From positions 1 to 64,000 of the forward strand of contig JAKSDO010000222.1 of assembly GCA_022360055.1 (NCBI GenBank): a DNA stretch of 64,000 bases. The letters are read 5' to 3'. Positions 44,019 to 52,523 of this stretch are shown here, piece after piece. The stretch comes from Cytophagales bacterium (GTDB lineage: Bacteria; Bacteroidota; Bacteroidia; Cytophagales; Cyclobacteriaceae). Position 1 is the first letter of the stretch, and each line of letters begins with the position of its first letter. Position numbers and translations under genes: made by a program. The notes below the pieces were generated by a model, which had not been told where the DNA came from, searched no databases, and was given only the letters and a program-made list of their open reading frames with translations.

Positions 44019-46401
44019 AGCAGAGATGGTGATTTTATTTTTATTGTCATTTTTTTGGCAACATTTGCAAGGCGCACCACTGTTTGAATCAGATACATCT
44101 TCTTCACTATCAAGATTGAGAGATAACTTTGAAAAAAAAATCACAAACTTCCACAGCGAGAAAGTATTTATCCATACAGACCGTAATCTTTATTTGACAG
44201 GAGAAACTATTTGGATGAGCTTTTACTGTGTCGATGCGGCCTTACATTGTCCATCGTCGGTCTCGAAAGTGTTGAACATTGAATTGTTAAACGATAAAGG
44301 ACAATCTGTTAAGAAAATGAGAGTCCAATTGAAAAATGGATTTGGTTGTGGCCAATTTCTCGTTTCTCGGGATTTAATTACAGGGTCCTATATCATTCGA
44401 GGTTTTACAAATTGGATGAAAAATTTTGATCCTGATCTGGTATTTCACAGCAAAGTGACTATCCTGAATCCTTCCGCAGTCTTACCCCCGGAAAGTGAAT
44501 CAGAGCAAGAAGCTAAAACCAAAATTAATTTTTTCCCGGAGGGCGGGGACTTGGTGGTTAATAAGGAAAGCAAAATTGCGGTTAAGGTGACGGACCACAA
44601 CGGAAGAGGATTGGCTATTTCCGGTTTTATCTCCGATAGTGAGGAGCATATAGTCACCAGGTTCGAAACATCGGATAGGGGATATTCTGCTTTTAAACTA
44701 ACTCCAAGAAAAGGGATATCTTATTTTGCGAATATTGCCAATCGTGGCAAAACCGAATTATACGAATTACCGGAAGCCAAAGAAGATGGATTGGTAATAG
44801 GAGTTTCAAGAGCCGAATCGTCCGGATATAGAATCAATTTAAGCGGAACTGAGAAATTTCATAAAACGGTATACCTGGTAGTGCATACGCGCGGGATCAT
44901 AATGAGAATTGAACAAATAGATATAAATAATACAAAGCAAATTGATTTACTACCTGGTGATTTACTCCCCGGGATATCTCATGTGACAATATTGGATGAA
45001 GATTTAATTCCTGTTGTAGAACGGTTAATATTCAAATACCCAAAAGAGATGACATATGTTAACATTGAATTGGATAAAACGGAATACACTAAAAGAGAGA
45101 AAATAGAATTAACGATAAATCCCGTCAATACAGAAGATGGAGACACACTGGCAAGGTTGTCATTGTCTGTTTTCAAATACGGCGGACAAACTATACATGA
45201 GTCTAATATAATTTCAAACCTATTACTGATTTCCGATTTAAAGGGCAAAATTGAAGAACCTTGGATATATTTTGACTATAATAATGAAACGCGCTTTGAG
45301 GAAATTGATTTAATTATGCTAACTAATGGTTGGAGAAGATTTGATTGGAATAATGTCTTGGATGACACAGAACAGGAACTGGATTATCCCGCCGAAATTA
45401 ATGCTCCTCTTTTATCCGGAAAGATCTTGACAAGTCGTATGGATCAGATTCCAACAAAGGTACATATGAATATACCGGGGAAATCATCATTGATAAATTC
45501 TACATCAATCAATTCAGATGGGATTTTCCATTTTGAGATGCCCTTTAGAATTAATAGTGGAAAGGCTTATTTTTTTACCATCAATGATACATTAAGATCA
45601 GATCAGATAAAATTATATTCCCCTTTTGATCTCGACTATAATTTTGGATATAAGGACCGAATAGAATTTTCTGTTGAATCAAGGGATTACCTGGAAACTT
45701 TAAATTTGAATAATCAACTTTCTCATATCTATGAGAATTTTACAAATATAAATGGATTGAAACAGTTGCCAAAAGAATGTAACCGCCATTTTTATGGTAA
45801 GCCAGATCATGAATATTTACTTGAAGACTATACTCGTTTTGAGACGATCGAGGATTTATTTATCGAATATGTTAGAAATGTTAAACTTAAAAAAGTTGAA
45901 AGCGATATTGGATTTTATATGATAAATGAGAATGGAATGCTGCCGGAAAAAGCCTTAGCTATGATAGACGGAGTTCCGATTATGGATATGGGTATTGTTC
46001 TGAATTATGATCCATTGAAAATCGAAAAGATAGAATTGGTAAATAACATATATCACGCGGGAGGTATAAATTATTATGGCATTATAAACTTCATCTCATA
46101 TGAGAAGAATATCAGCGACCATGAGTTACCGGTATATTTGGTTGAGAAAGTATATCACGCTTTACAACATCCAAGACAGTTTTACTCACCTGAATATTCA
46201 ATGCAAATAAATGAATTCGGGAGAATTCCGGACTTCAGGACTACGTTATATTGGGATGCCGATGTGAAACTCAATTTTAATGAAAAAAAGACAATTGAAT
46301 TTTATTCATCCGATGATGAAGGTTTATACAAAATTGAGGTCAATGGAATTACAAATAGAGGAAAACCAATTTATGAACAGTATAAATTCGAGGTTCATTA
46401 A
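44011..46401 (+). CDS. MG2-domain protein with TonB plug-like domain
   Basis: The preferred ATG at 44011 overlaps the DUF4249 stop by 8 bp and gives a 796-residue protein with a signal peptide (MVILFLLSFFWQHLQGAP). An MG2-type macroglobulin domain follows (SEKVFIHTDRNLYLTGETIW), with further beta-sandwich domains to about residue 560. Near the C-terminus is a plug-like segment (ALAMIDGVPIMDMGIVLNYD, then PLKIEKIELVNNIYHAGGIN). No thioester motif is present, so it is not a classical alpha-2-macroglobulin. It probably occupies the periplasm or outer membrane and works with the receptor in the same operon. MG2 plus plug proteins of this type are recurrent in Bacteroidota but uncharacterised. Confidence 0.8.
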   Translation: MIRAEMVILFLLSFFWQHLQGAPLFESDTSSSLSRLRDNFEKKITNFHSEKVFIHTDRNLYLTGETIWMSFYCVDAALHCPSSVSKVLNIELLNDKGQSVKKMRVQLKNGFGCGQFLVSRDLITGSYIIRGFTNWMKNFDPDLVFHSKVTILNPSAVLPPESESEQEAKTKINFFPEGGDLVVNKESKIAVKVTDHNGRGLAISGFISDSEEHIVTRFETSDRGYSAFKLTPRKGISYFANIANRGKTELYELPEAKEDGLVIGVSRAESSGYRINLSGTEKFHKTVYLVVHTRGIIMRIEQIDINNTKQIDLLPGDLLPGISHVTILDEDLIPVVERLIFKYPKEMTYVNIELDKTEYTKREKIELTINPVNTEDGDTLARLSLSVFKYGGQTIHESNIISNLLLISDLKGKIEEPWIYFDYNNETRFEEIDLIMLTNGWRRFDWNNVLDDTEQELDYPAEINAPLLSGKILTSRMDQIPTKVHMNIPGKSSLINSTSINSDGIFHFEMPFRINSGKAYFFTINDTLRSDQIKLYSPFDLDYNFGYKDRIEFSVESRDYLETLNLNNQLSHIYENFTNINGLKQLPKECNRHFYGKPDHEYLLEDYTRFETIEDLFIEYVRNVKLKKVESDIGFYMINENGMLPEKALAMIDGVPIMDMGIVLNYDPLKIEKIELVNNIYHAGGINYYGIINFISYEKNISDHELPVYLVEKVYHALQHPRQFYSPEYSMQINEFGRIPDFRTTLYWDADVKLNFNEKKTIEFYSSDDEGLYKIEVNGITNRGKPIYEQYKFEVH

Positions 46402-46720
46402 TTAATGATTTGATAGAAGGAAGTGTATAAATAGATTGTACTTTTAGCCTTGAATTTAGATAATAAGATAATTCGAACATTAAGGATTGACTTTTTTCCG
46501 GGTGGTTCAATATACACTCGTCACCCTAGAGGTCAGTGTGGTGAACAACAATGTCTGCCGCCAATTCCTAGAACAAAACAGGTTCAATGCTATGGTAAGC
46601 GATTTAGCTAGTTACTCCTTAAAAAGTCAGGCAATTTGATATTGATTTCTTGTTTGGCAGAATTCTGCCAATATAACGCGGGGACAAATTGTTAGGAGTT
46701 TCAGGTATTTCCTGATCTTA
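46402..46720. other. Convergent intergenic region
   Basis: This 319-bp space lies between convergent genes. Apart from the palindrome at 46654 no feature is seen. A short frame around 46485-46610 (DFFPGGSIYTRHPRGQCGEQ) looks protein-like but has no start and no recognised family. Confidence 0.35.
46654..46671. terminator. Perfect 18-bp palindrome between convergent genes
   Basis: TTGGCAGAATTCTGCCAA is a perfect palindrome without a loop, 50 bp from the stop of the agarase-like gene. Its place between convergent stops suggests a terminator, but no T-run follows on either strand, so a protein-binding site is equally possible. Confidence 0.3.
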
Positions 46721-48178
46721 TTACTCAATAACCTGTATTATATTGTTTACTTCCTCATTTGCTTTTTTATACCACATAGTATAATCGGAGTACAAGTCAT
46801 TTTTTAAATTTACTATCCCAAAATTATTGTTTTCCCCATCCGCAGGACTTGACCTTCCGTTAGAAGGCTGATCAAACCATTGAAAAACATGATATCCAAC
46901 TATATAATCGGTATCCATATGTTTTATTATATAGTCATATGTTTTTTTGCCCCTTTTATCTTGACTGTTATATGTAAGGTAGATCCACGGCTTGTCTGAA
47001 GGATTGTTTTTAGTCCTGGCCCTGAATCCAAATTCTGTTATAAGTATTGGTTTTCCAGATGTTTCATAAAAACTTTCAAGGCAGTTCCCCGTACGCATAT
47101 TTCCTTGTAACACAGGCAATATCTTTTGTAGTCCAAATTTTAGATAATAATTATTTACGGTAAGAACGTCAAGATACTTTCCAGCGGCCTTTACAACTCC
47201 CTTAGGAGTAAGAAAACTTACGAGCCTGTCTCCCATAACCAGGTGATTAGGGTCATATTTCCTAATTGCCTCTGAACATACCATGTAATACTGATTTGCA
47301 ATTATTTCAATAATCTCGTCTTCAAGCTTTTTATACCCTAGTTTAAATTTTAGGTATTTTTGATATTCATATGCCTCATCCCAATTTTCGAAATCAGTAC
47401 CAAATACCTCGTTGAACTTATCGATTATCTCAAGTTTTTCCTTTAGATATTCAATAATTACTTTTTTCCCTGAGGCATTTTTATGAAAATTAAGGTATCT
47501 TACTGCAATTGAACGCCGTTTTGTGCCGAATCCTGACCAGTCTACCTCATTGTCAATACAATGCCCTATTAAATTTTCATCTTCGAGGAAATCACCGTCC
47601 ATAATCTCCCTTTTTGCCGTGTTTTCAGCGTTTTTTATAAACAAATCGCTAAAAAAATCTTGTGTTTGATTTAATGCCCAGCTTGATGATGATACATATA
47701 GTATTGTTATATAATATTTTTCATCCCTAAAGTTTGGTATTTCACTCCATCCCCCAATTGTATTAACTCTCAGATCATCCATTATCTTATTTGAATGGGC
47801 TGCCCATTTAGGCGATGAAAAACTTATCCCGTTATCAGCAGGATACTGCTCAATAAGATTTTGTTGATATTCGTCTCTTTTTGTTTTTGCGTCTATATCT
47901 CCCTTGTATGTTACATGGTTAATGCCGATAGAAAAAAAAGGATAGCCGTCCAAGTCAACAAAACACCATCTTCCATTGATTTCTTTTATGTCAATATATC
48001 CAGTTCCCACTGCTTTTTCAGTTATCTTAGTATCAAGATTACTACTGCATGATACCAAAACAGTTGCACTTGAAAGCAAAAAAACAATAAATAGAGGCTT
48101 AAAAAAATTTATTATAATCCCCCTCTTGCCACTTTTATTAGCGACACAAGTTTTACTAAAAAATAACAACCCAATCAT
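46721..48178 (-). CDS. Agarase-like clan GH-A glycoside hydrolase lipoprotein
   Basis: The 485-residue protein has a hydrophobic export signal ending VLVSC (Cys44) after an unusually long basic N-terminus. The sequence GRWCFVDLDGYPFFSIGINH is the N-terminal strand typical of beta-agarase-like (GH50-type) and related clan GH-A enzymes. IDNEVDWSGFG carries a candidate acid/base Glu, and PILITEFGFRA a candidate nucleophile Glu on a later barrel strand. YHVFQWFDQPSNGRSSPADG near the end is typical of the group. The family assignment is by eye. It is the last intact gene in PUL 2 and probably cleaves a galactan or similar algal polymer. Confidence 0.65.
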   Translation of the reverse strand: MIGLLFFSKTCVANKSGKRGIIINFFKPLFIVFLLSSATVLVSCSSNLDTKITEKAVGTGYIDIKEINGRWCFVDLDGYPFFSIGINHVTYKGDIDAKTKRDEYQQNLIEQYPADNGISFSSPKWAAHSNKIMDDLRVNTIGGWSEIPNFRDEKYYITILYVSSSSWALNQTQDFFSDLFIKNAENTAKREIMDGDFLEDENLIGHCIDNEVDWSGFGTKRRSIAVRYLNFHKNASGKKVIIEYLKEKLEIIDKFNEVFGTDFENWDEAYEYQKYLKFKLGYKKLEDEIIEIIANQYYMVCSEAIRKYDPNHLVMGDRLVSFLTPKGVVKAAGKYLDVLTVNNYYLKFGLQKILPVLQGNMRTGNCLESFYETSGKPILITEFGFRARTKNNPSDKPWIYLTYNSQDKRGKKTYDYIIKHMDTDYIVGYHVFQWFDQPSNGRSSPADGENNNFGIVNLKNDLYSDYTMWYKKANEEVNNIIQVIE

Positions 48179-48296
48179 TTTAACATTTATAATTTAGTCT
48201 AAAAGTTTACGATTCAATTTTACCATACACACTTTAATGCGAGGTTATAACTTTGATTTAACCCCACACTAAAATTAGTGTTATGCTAACCATGGT

Positions 48297-48899
48297 TTAT
48301 CTTGTCCAAGCCTTGTTCTTTTCATTATTGATTATTAATCCGGTTGAATTAATGCTTTTTTTATATGCAAAGCAGTCATCTCCTGCTTGCCGGGCCACCA
48401 CTATAAACTCTCCTATTTTGCCATCAATGATTTTAAAACTGTCAAATCGCGAAGGCATTTTTCGAATGCAATCAAATAAGTCACTTTTCTTCAAATACTC
48501 TTCCGGAGCATCGGGCATGATATTCATGCCACTGTAAACCACTATTAATTTTGCAACTTCAGCCGCCACTGTTCCGGGAATTTCCTGAAAAACCCGAACT
48601 CTTTCAATTGAGTTGTCAAAATCGAACCAGCCGTCACAATTATCAATTGCTCCAGCCCTCATGTTTACAAACGTTGTTGTTACAATGGTTTCGGGAAAAT
48701 AGGATCGTAATGCATCGGATTGCGAATGACAAAATTCCTTTGTTATCAGATTAGGCCATGTTCTATCGTCACCACTTGGAGGTACCGGTCCATCGTGAAA
48801 ATTGACCATTAACTTATATTCAGCACAAAGCTTAACCACCTTACGTGTGTGCCGTACTTTTTCTTCCATAGTTCCATTCATAAAACCATATAAGTACAA
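48297..48899 (-). pseudogene. GH97 fragment (catalytic-domain piece)
   Basis: The 200-codon frame has no proper start (TTG at 48899; ATG at 48881) and begins inside a GH97 barrel: KLCAEYKLMVNFHDGPVPPS, TWPNLITKE, TTTFVNMRAGAIDNCDGWFD, and EVAKLIVVYSGMNIMPD. GH97 enzymes have about 630-700 residues, so the N-terminal beta domain and half the barrel are gone. After FIVVARQAGDDCFA the sequence loses family similarity and stops. It was probably an alpha-glucosidase or alpha-galactosidase of PUL 2 and is now inactive. Confidence 0.75.
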
Positions 48900-48950
48900 T
48901 TGAAATTTTCATTGCAAAATAGTTGAATTGGCTTAAGTCAGTTCGATGGT

Positions 48951-50399
48951 TTAGTATATTTCAATATTGGAAATAACGGGACAGGCTTTTGAATCAGTCA
49001 GGTTAATCCGGATTTTTTTCGCTTCAACAGGCTCAATCTTTACAATTCGTTTATAACCAATAGTTGTTCCATTACCTACCTGCTTCCAGTCTCCACTTAC
49101 ATAAGCTTCAATATTAAAAGCTTTTATCCGCTGCCCTAAGCGGATATACTCCTGAAGGACAATGTATTTTATTGGCTGCTCTGATTTGAGATCAATTTCA
49201 ATGCTTCCATCCAAAATATGATCATCGGAAGCCCAATAAGTATCTTTATTTCTATCAATAAGATTTGAGGCTTGGTAGTCCGGAGAATTTCCTCGGTAAC
49301 TATCTGCTGAAGCACTTGCATTTTCTGCCAGATTGTTTGCAAAAGCCTGATCGATCAATTTCTTCCAACCAATAAGTGATTTTACATCATTTTCATGAAG
49401 CAGCCCACGTTTATCTGGAGGTATATTGAGGATAAGATTAGCTCCGCGTCCTACAGAAGTGAGGTATATTTCAAATAATCGTTCGGAAGATTTTACTTTC
49501 GAATTCTCCGATTCATGAAAAAACCAACCTGGGCGGATCGATACATCCACTTCTGCGGGTATCCACTTTCTGCCTGTTTCATATCCGTGATTTAAGTAAT
49601 TAAGAATATCTTTTTTTCCACTGTATATAGAATCATTATTTATCGGACACCAGTTTGGGTCACCAACGTACCCACTTTCATTTCCGCACCAACGAACATC
49701 CGGACCTGCATCACTGAAAAATATTATGTTTGGTTCCATTTTCCGAATCATTTCAATAGTTGTTGGCCAATCATAATAATCAGGGACTTTTATTTTCCGT
49801 TTTTCATTTGCCCCTCCATAGTAACCATCACCTCCATTTGCACCATCAAACCACATTTCAAATATCGGTCCGTAATTGGTAAACAATTCCTTTAGTTGGT
49901 TTCGATAATATTCTACACATGAAGGGGAGCCATAGTCCGCCCGGTTACGATCCCAGGGTGAGAGGTAAATACCAAACTTTAACCCTACTTTTTTACACGA
50001 TTCGCTAACTGCCCGAACAACATCTCCTTCTCCATTTTTCCATTTACTGTTTTTTACAGAATGTTCCGTAAACTCGCTCGGCCATATGCAAAAACCATCA
50101 TGATGTTTGCATGTTAACACCAATCCCTTCAGTCCCGCATCTTTAATTGTTTGTGCCCATTGGTCGGTATTTAACTTTGAAGGATTAAACACATCCGGGT
50201 CTTCATCACCAAATCCCCACTCTTTACCGGTAAAGGTATTGGTCGTAAAATGGATAAACGCATACTGCTCAAGTTCATGCCAATCAAGCTGTTGTTGCGT
50301 TGGAACAGGATATAATGGTGGAGGAGGGATAACCTGACCATTACAAGTTATACTAGTAACAGTTAGAAAGATTATCACAAATAGTTTTAGATATTTCAT
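48951..50399 (-). CDS. GH29 alpha-L-fucosidase with C-terminal F5/8-type domain
   Basis: The 482-residue protein has an export signal with a cysteine at residue 19 (SITCNGQ). The GH29 barrel shows WHELEQYAFIHFTTNTFTGK, GLVLTCKHHDGFCIWPS, and the nucleophile strand FEMWFDGANGG with Asp185. AEVDVSIRPGWF and GRGANLILNIPPDKRG follow. About residues 355-482 form a discoidin (F5/8 type C, CBM32-like) domain (NLIDRNKDTYWASDD), a usual addition in subgroup B fucosidases. It should release terminal alpha-L-fucose from the cell surface or periplasm. The ATGs of this gene and the GH95 remnant upstream abut with a 4-bp overlap (50396-50399). Confidence 0.92.
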   Translation of the reverse strand: MKYLKLFVIIFLTVTSITCNGQVIPPPPLYPVPTQQQLDWHELEQYAFIHFTTNTFTGKEWGFGDEDPDVFNPSKLNTDQWAQTIKDAGLKGLVLTCKHHDGFCIWPSEFTEHSVKNSKWKNGEGDVVRAVSESCKKVGLKFGIYLSPWDRNRADYGSPSCVEYYRNQLKELFTNYGPIFEMWFDGANGGDGYYGGANEKRKIKVPDYYDWPTTIEMIRKMEPNIIFFSDAGPDVRWCGNESGYVGDPNWCPINNDSIYSGKKDILNYLNHGYETGRKWIPAEVDVSIRPGWFFHESENSKVKSSERLFEIYLTSVGRGANLILNIPPDKRGLLHENDVKSLIGWKKLIDQAFANNLAENASASADSYRGNSPDYQASNLIDRNKDTYWASDDHILDGSIEIDLKSEQPIKYIVLQEYIRLGQRIKAFNIEAYVSGDWKQVGNGTTIGYKRIVKIEPVEAKKIRINLTDSKACPVISNIEIY

Positions 50400-50884
50400 T
50401 GCTGATTATTTAGATTATTATTTATTCGTATGTCTTTTTTTCTTGATTCAGGAGACACTTTCAATTTTATAACTTTTCCATCTCGATACTGACCACTTAT
50501 TGTAGTGTTTTTCGGGGCATTCACTTTGAAATTAACGTCCCGGTTATTTGGCCAAATAGGGAAAAGGATAAGCTCATCATTTTCAGAATGAGTGAGCATA
50601 TTTTGAAGCCCAGCGAGCATTTATATACCGTTGCAACTGATATCCGCGAGACATATTGAACACTCTCAGGCTATCAACCGGGGAACTGACAAACAAATAA
50701 CTGGCTTTCCAAAAATCGTCCCACCATTGCCAATTGGCATTGAGCCCCATGAGTTTTTGCTTTGCGCGTTCCATATTACATTGTAGTCGGCTAAGTTATT
50801 CAATGGTTGGGACGTGCATGGTATCACTAAAAATAAAAAAAAGGGTATAAACAGTTTACAAATAATTCTTCGGTACACATTCAT
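50396..50884 (-). pseudogene. GH95 remnant with multiple internal deletions
   Basis: Three out-of-frame pieces of one GH95 enzyme are joined in gene order. 50884-50720 holds the signal peptide and N-terminus (LADYNVIWNAQSKNSWGSMP, IGNG). 50774-50583 holds a barrel-region piece (WWDDFWKASYLFVSSPVDSL, MSRGYQLQRYINARWAS). 50620-50396 holds the C-terminal end (MLAGLQNMLTHSENDELILF, then a beta domain). GH95 enzymes have about 780-820 residues; about 160 remain. The original was a 1,2-alpha-L-fucosidase or alpha-L-galactosidase. The deletions retain well-conserved sequence on both sides, so the decay is recent. Confidence 0.8.
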
Positions 50885-50894
50885 TGATCGTATC

Positions 50895-51100
50895 TTTAGT
50901 CACAAAATATCTCACCATCTTTACTAATTGCCAGGATATGTTTTTTTTCAGGACCAAGTTTCAATCGCGGAATTTAGACTAGTTGATGGCCTAAAGACCG
51001 CTCATTGAACATTTCTGAGATAATTCCAATGTTGGCAGGATAAAGTGTTTCATTTATCACTTCGGCATTGAAACCTTAGCCGCTGCTTACTGTTTTTTAA
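50895..51100 (-). pseudogene. Unrecognised gene fragment
   Basis: A minus-strand frame reads GFNAEVINETLYPANIGIIS, EMFNERSLGHQLV, a stop, then KLGPEKKHILAISKDGEIFC, D, and a stop. The composition is protein-like, but start and family are absent. It is probably the tail of another decayed PUL gene, in line with the adjacent GH95 remnant. Confidence 0.3.
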
Positions 51101-51140
51101 CTTTTGTATGCTCAGGACTACTGAATAAGTAAGTCTTACA

Positions 51141-52130
51141 TCAATACTTGTTCTCTATAATTTTATCTACATCTTTTTTGAATCCTTGCAAAAAACGGAA
51201 TTGTTCTTCACATAGAGTACCGTCGCGGTTCAATGCAACATCAATTGATACTACCCCTTCATGCCCGATAACATCTGCCACATAATTAAGCAAATATGAT
51301 TTTTCATATTTCAATCCTGGTTTCGCCCAATTTTCACCAAGCCAGGAAAGGATATGAAACTGGGCTCCATCTCTCCATCTGCATACCGGAACTTCTATGA
51401 AATCGTTCTGTTCGCCAGTAGTATAATCATCGTTTGCTGTAGACGAATGCGCTCTTCCTCCCTGTGGATTATTTAAGGCAATGATGCGATCCTGAAAACC
51501 TTTTCTAAGTCCACGAGCCAGGATTGTCCATTTATTGTCGTAGTACCCGGAAAAGGAGTAACAACCATCCACCCACCATCCGGCAACTTTTTCTTTATAT
51601 CTTAAACCATATTCTGCAGCTACTTCTGCCCAGTTTTCAACAAATTCCTCGGGTGTTTGAGTAGTATATTCTAGACCTTCGGCTGCTTTTTTATCTTTGA
51701 AAGGTCCATCTCCTGTCCAGTATAAAATAAGTTTGATATCGTATTTTTTTAACGATTGGAATAAATCTTCAACCAGATCTCTTTTTGAACAAGCTTCCCC
51801 CGGTTTATAGCCAGTAAATCTGTTATATGTCTCATTTGGAGCACAAAGATATTTTTGCTGTTGCATCATCGTAAAAATGATGTATCTTGCGCCAGTTTCA
51901 TTCACCTGCGACGCAAAAGTATCCGTATTAAATTCGTTAACACATTCGTTCCAGGAGGTTTGCTTTCCCTGACTGTTAACCTTGTCTTTATTGTTTTGAA
52001 GTCCGTTCAGATAGTGAAAAAACAATCCAAATCCTGCTTCCTTAAACCAATCGGTACGATGTGGTATTTCCTGAGCATACAGTTTCCCTCCGTCAATAAC
52101 AATCATAAAAAACAAAAGTAATCTTATCAT
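51141..52130 (-). CDS. GH29-like alpha-L-fucosidase superfamily protein, short form
   Basis: The 329-residue protein has a signal peptide (LLLFFMIVIDGGKLYAQ) and a barrel related to GH29: HRTDWFKEAGFGLFFHYLNG near the start, TGARYIIFTMMQQQKYLCAP, KLILYWTGDGPF, and AGWWVDGCYSFSGYY with a candidate nucleophile Asp. FLQGFKKDVDKIIENKY closes the chain without a carbohydrate-binding domain. Classical GH29 enzymes are 420-600 residues, and the residues around the nucleophile differ from the WFDG form, so it may act on another deoxy sugar or be a distinct family. It is downstream of susD of PUL 2, after a strong terminator. Confidence 0.7.
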   Translation of the reverse strand: MIRLLLFFMIVIDGGKLYAQEIPHRTDWFKEAGFGLFFHYLNGLQNNKDKVNSQGKQTSWNECVNEFNTDTFASQVNETGARYIIFTMMQQQKYLCAPNETYNRFTGYKPGEACSKRDLVEDLFQSLKKYDIKLILYWTGDGPFKDKKAAEGLEYTTQTPEEFVENWAEVAAEYGLRYKEKVAGWWVDGCYSFSGYYDNKWTILARGLRKGFQDRIIALNNPQGGRAHSSTANDDYTTGEQNDFIEVPVCRWRDGAQFHILSWLGENWAKPGLKYEKSYLLNYVADVIGHEGVVSIDVALNRDGTLCEEQFRFLQGFKKDVDKIIENKY

Positions 52131-52452
52131 AATAGTTTAAATTTTAGATTAACAACGCACTCAAAATTTTGTCTGCCAATAGGAATTTGATGTTATAATT
52201 CTCGAATTTTTGGAATACTCGTTTTTTGAACCGCTTCCTTTTGAAAACAATGATATTCACTTCTCCCCAAAGTTGTATAAAGTCATTTTGCTGCCGATAG
52301 CCGGTTATTGGCAACACCTCAGTGCTTCATTTGCAAATAAGTATTTTCAATACGTCAGCTTATTCAACATTGAATATGAGTCTGTCTTCTTAAATGATCA
52401 TACATTCAAATTGTATTGTTGAAATGAGTATAACCGGGAGTAGAAGTTGTTG
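52131..52452. other. Intergenic region between susD and the fucosidase genes
   Basis: No gene is supported. A 70-codon plus-strand frame at 52210-52422 has no motif, no signal and no conserved neighbour and is not called. The region probably contains the promoter of the fucosidase gene. Confidence 0.35.
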
Positions 52453-52488
52453 CTTAAAGAAGGAAGCATTCATGCTTCCTTCTTTAAG
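52453..52488. terminator. Strong terminator hairpin after susD (PUL 2)
   Basis: CTTAAAGAAGGAAGC and GCTTCCTTCTTTAAG form a perfect 15-bp stem with a 6-nt loop, 35 bp after the susD stop. Long stems of this kind act as terminators in Bacteroidota. It separates susCD from the downstream GH genes. Confidence 0.8.
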
Positions 52489-52523
52489 TTAAATTAGTGA
52501 TCAAAGCGTATTGGCAATCATAC

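Noticed and set aside
52210..52422. 70-codon plus-strand frame downstream of the PUL 2 terminator
   Set aside because: No motif or signal, opposite to all neighbouring genes, and likely chance in AT-rich DNA.
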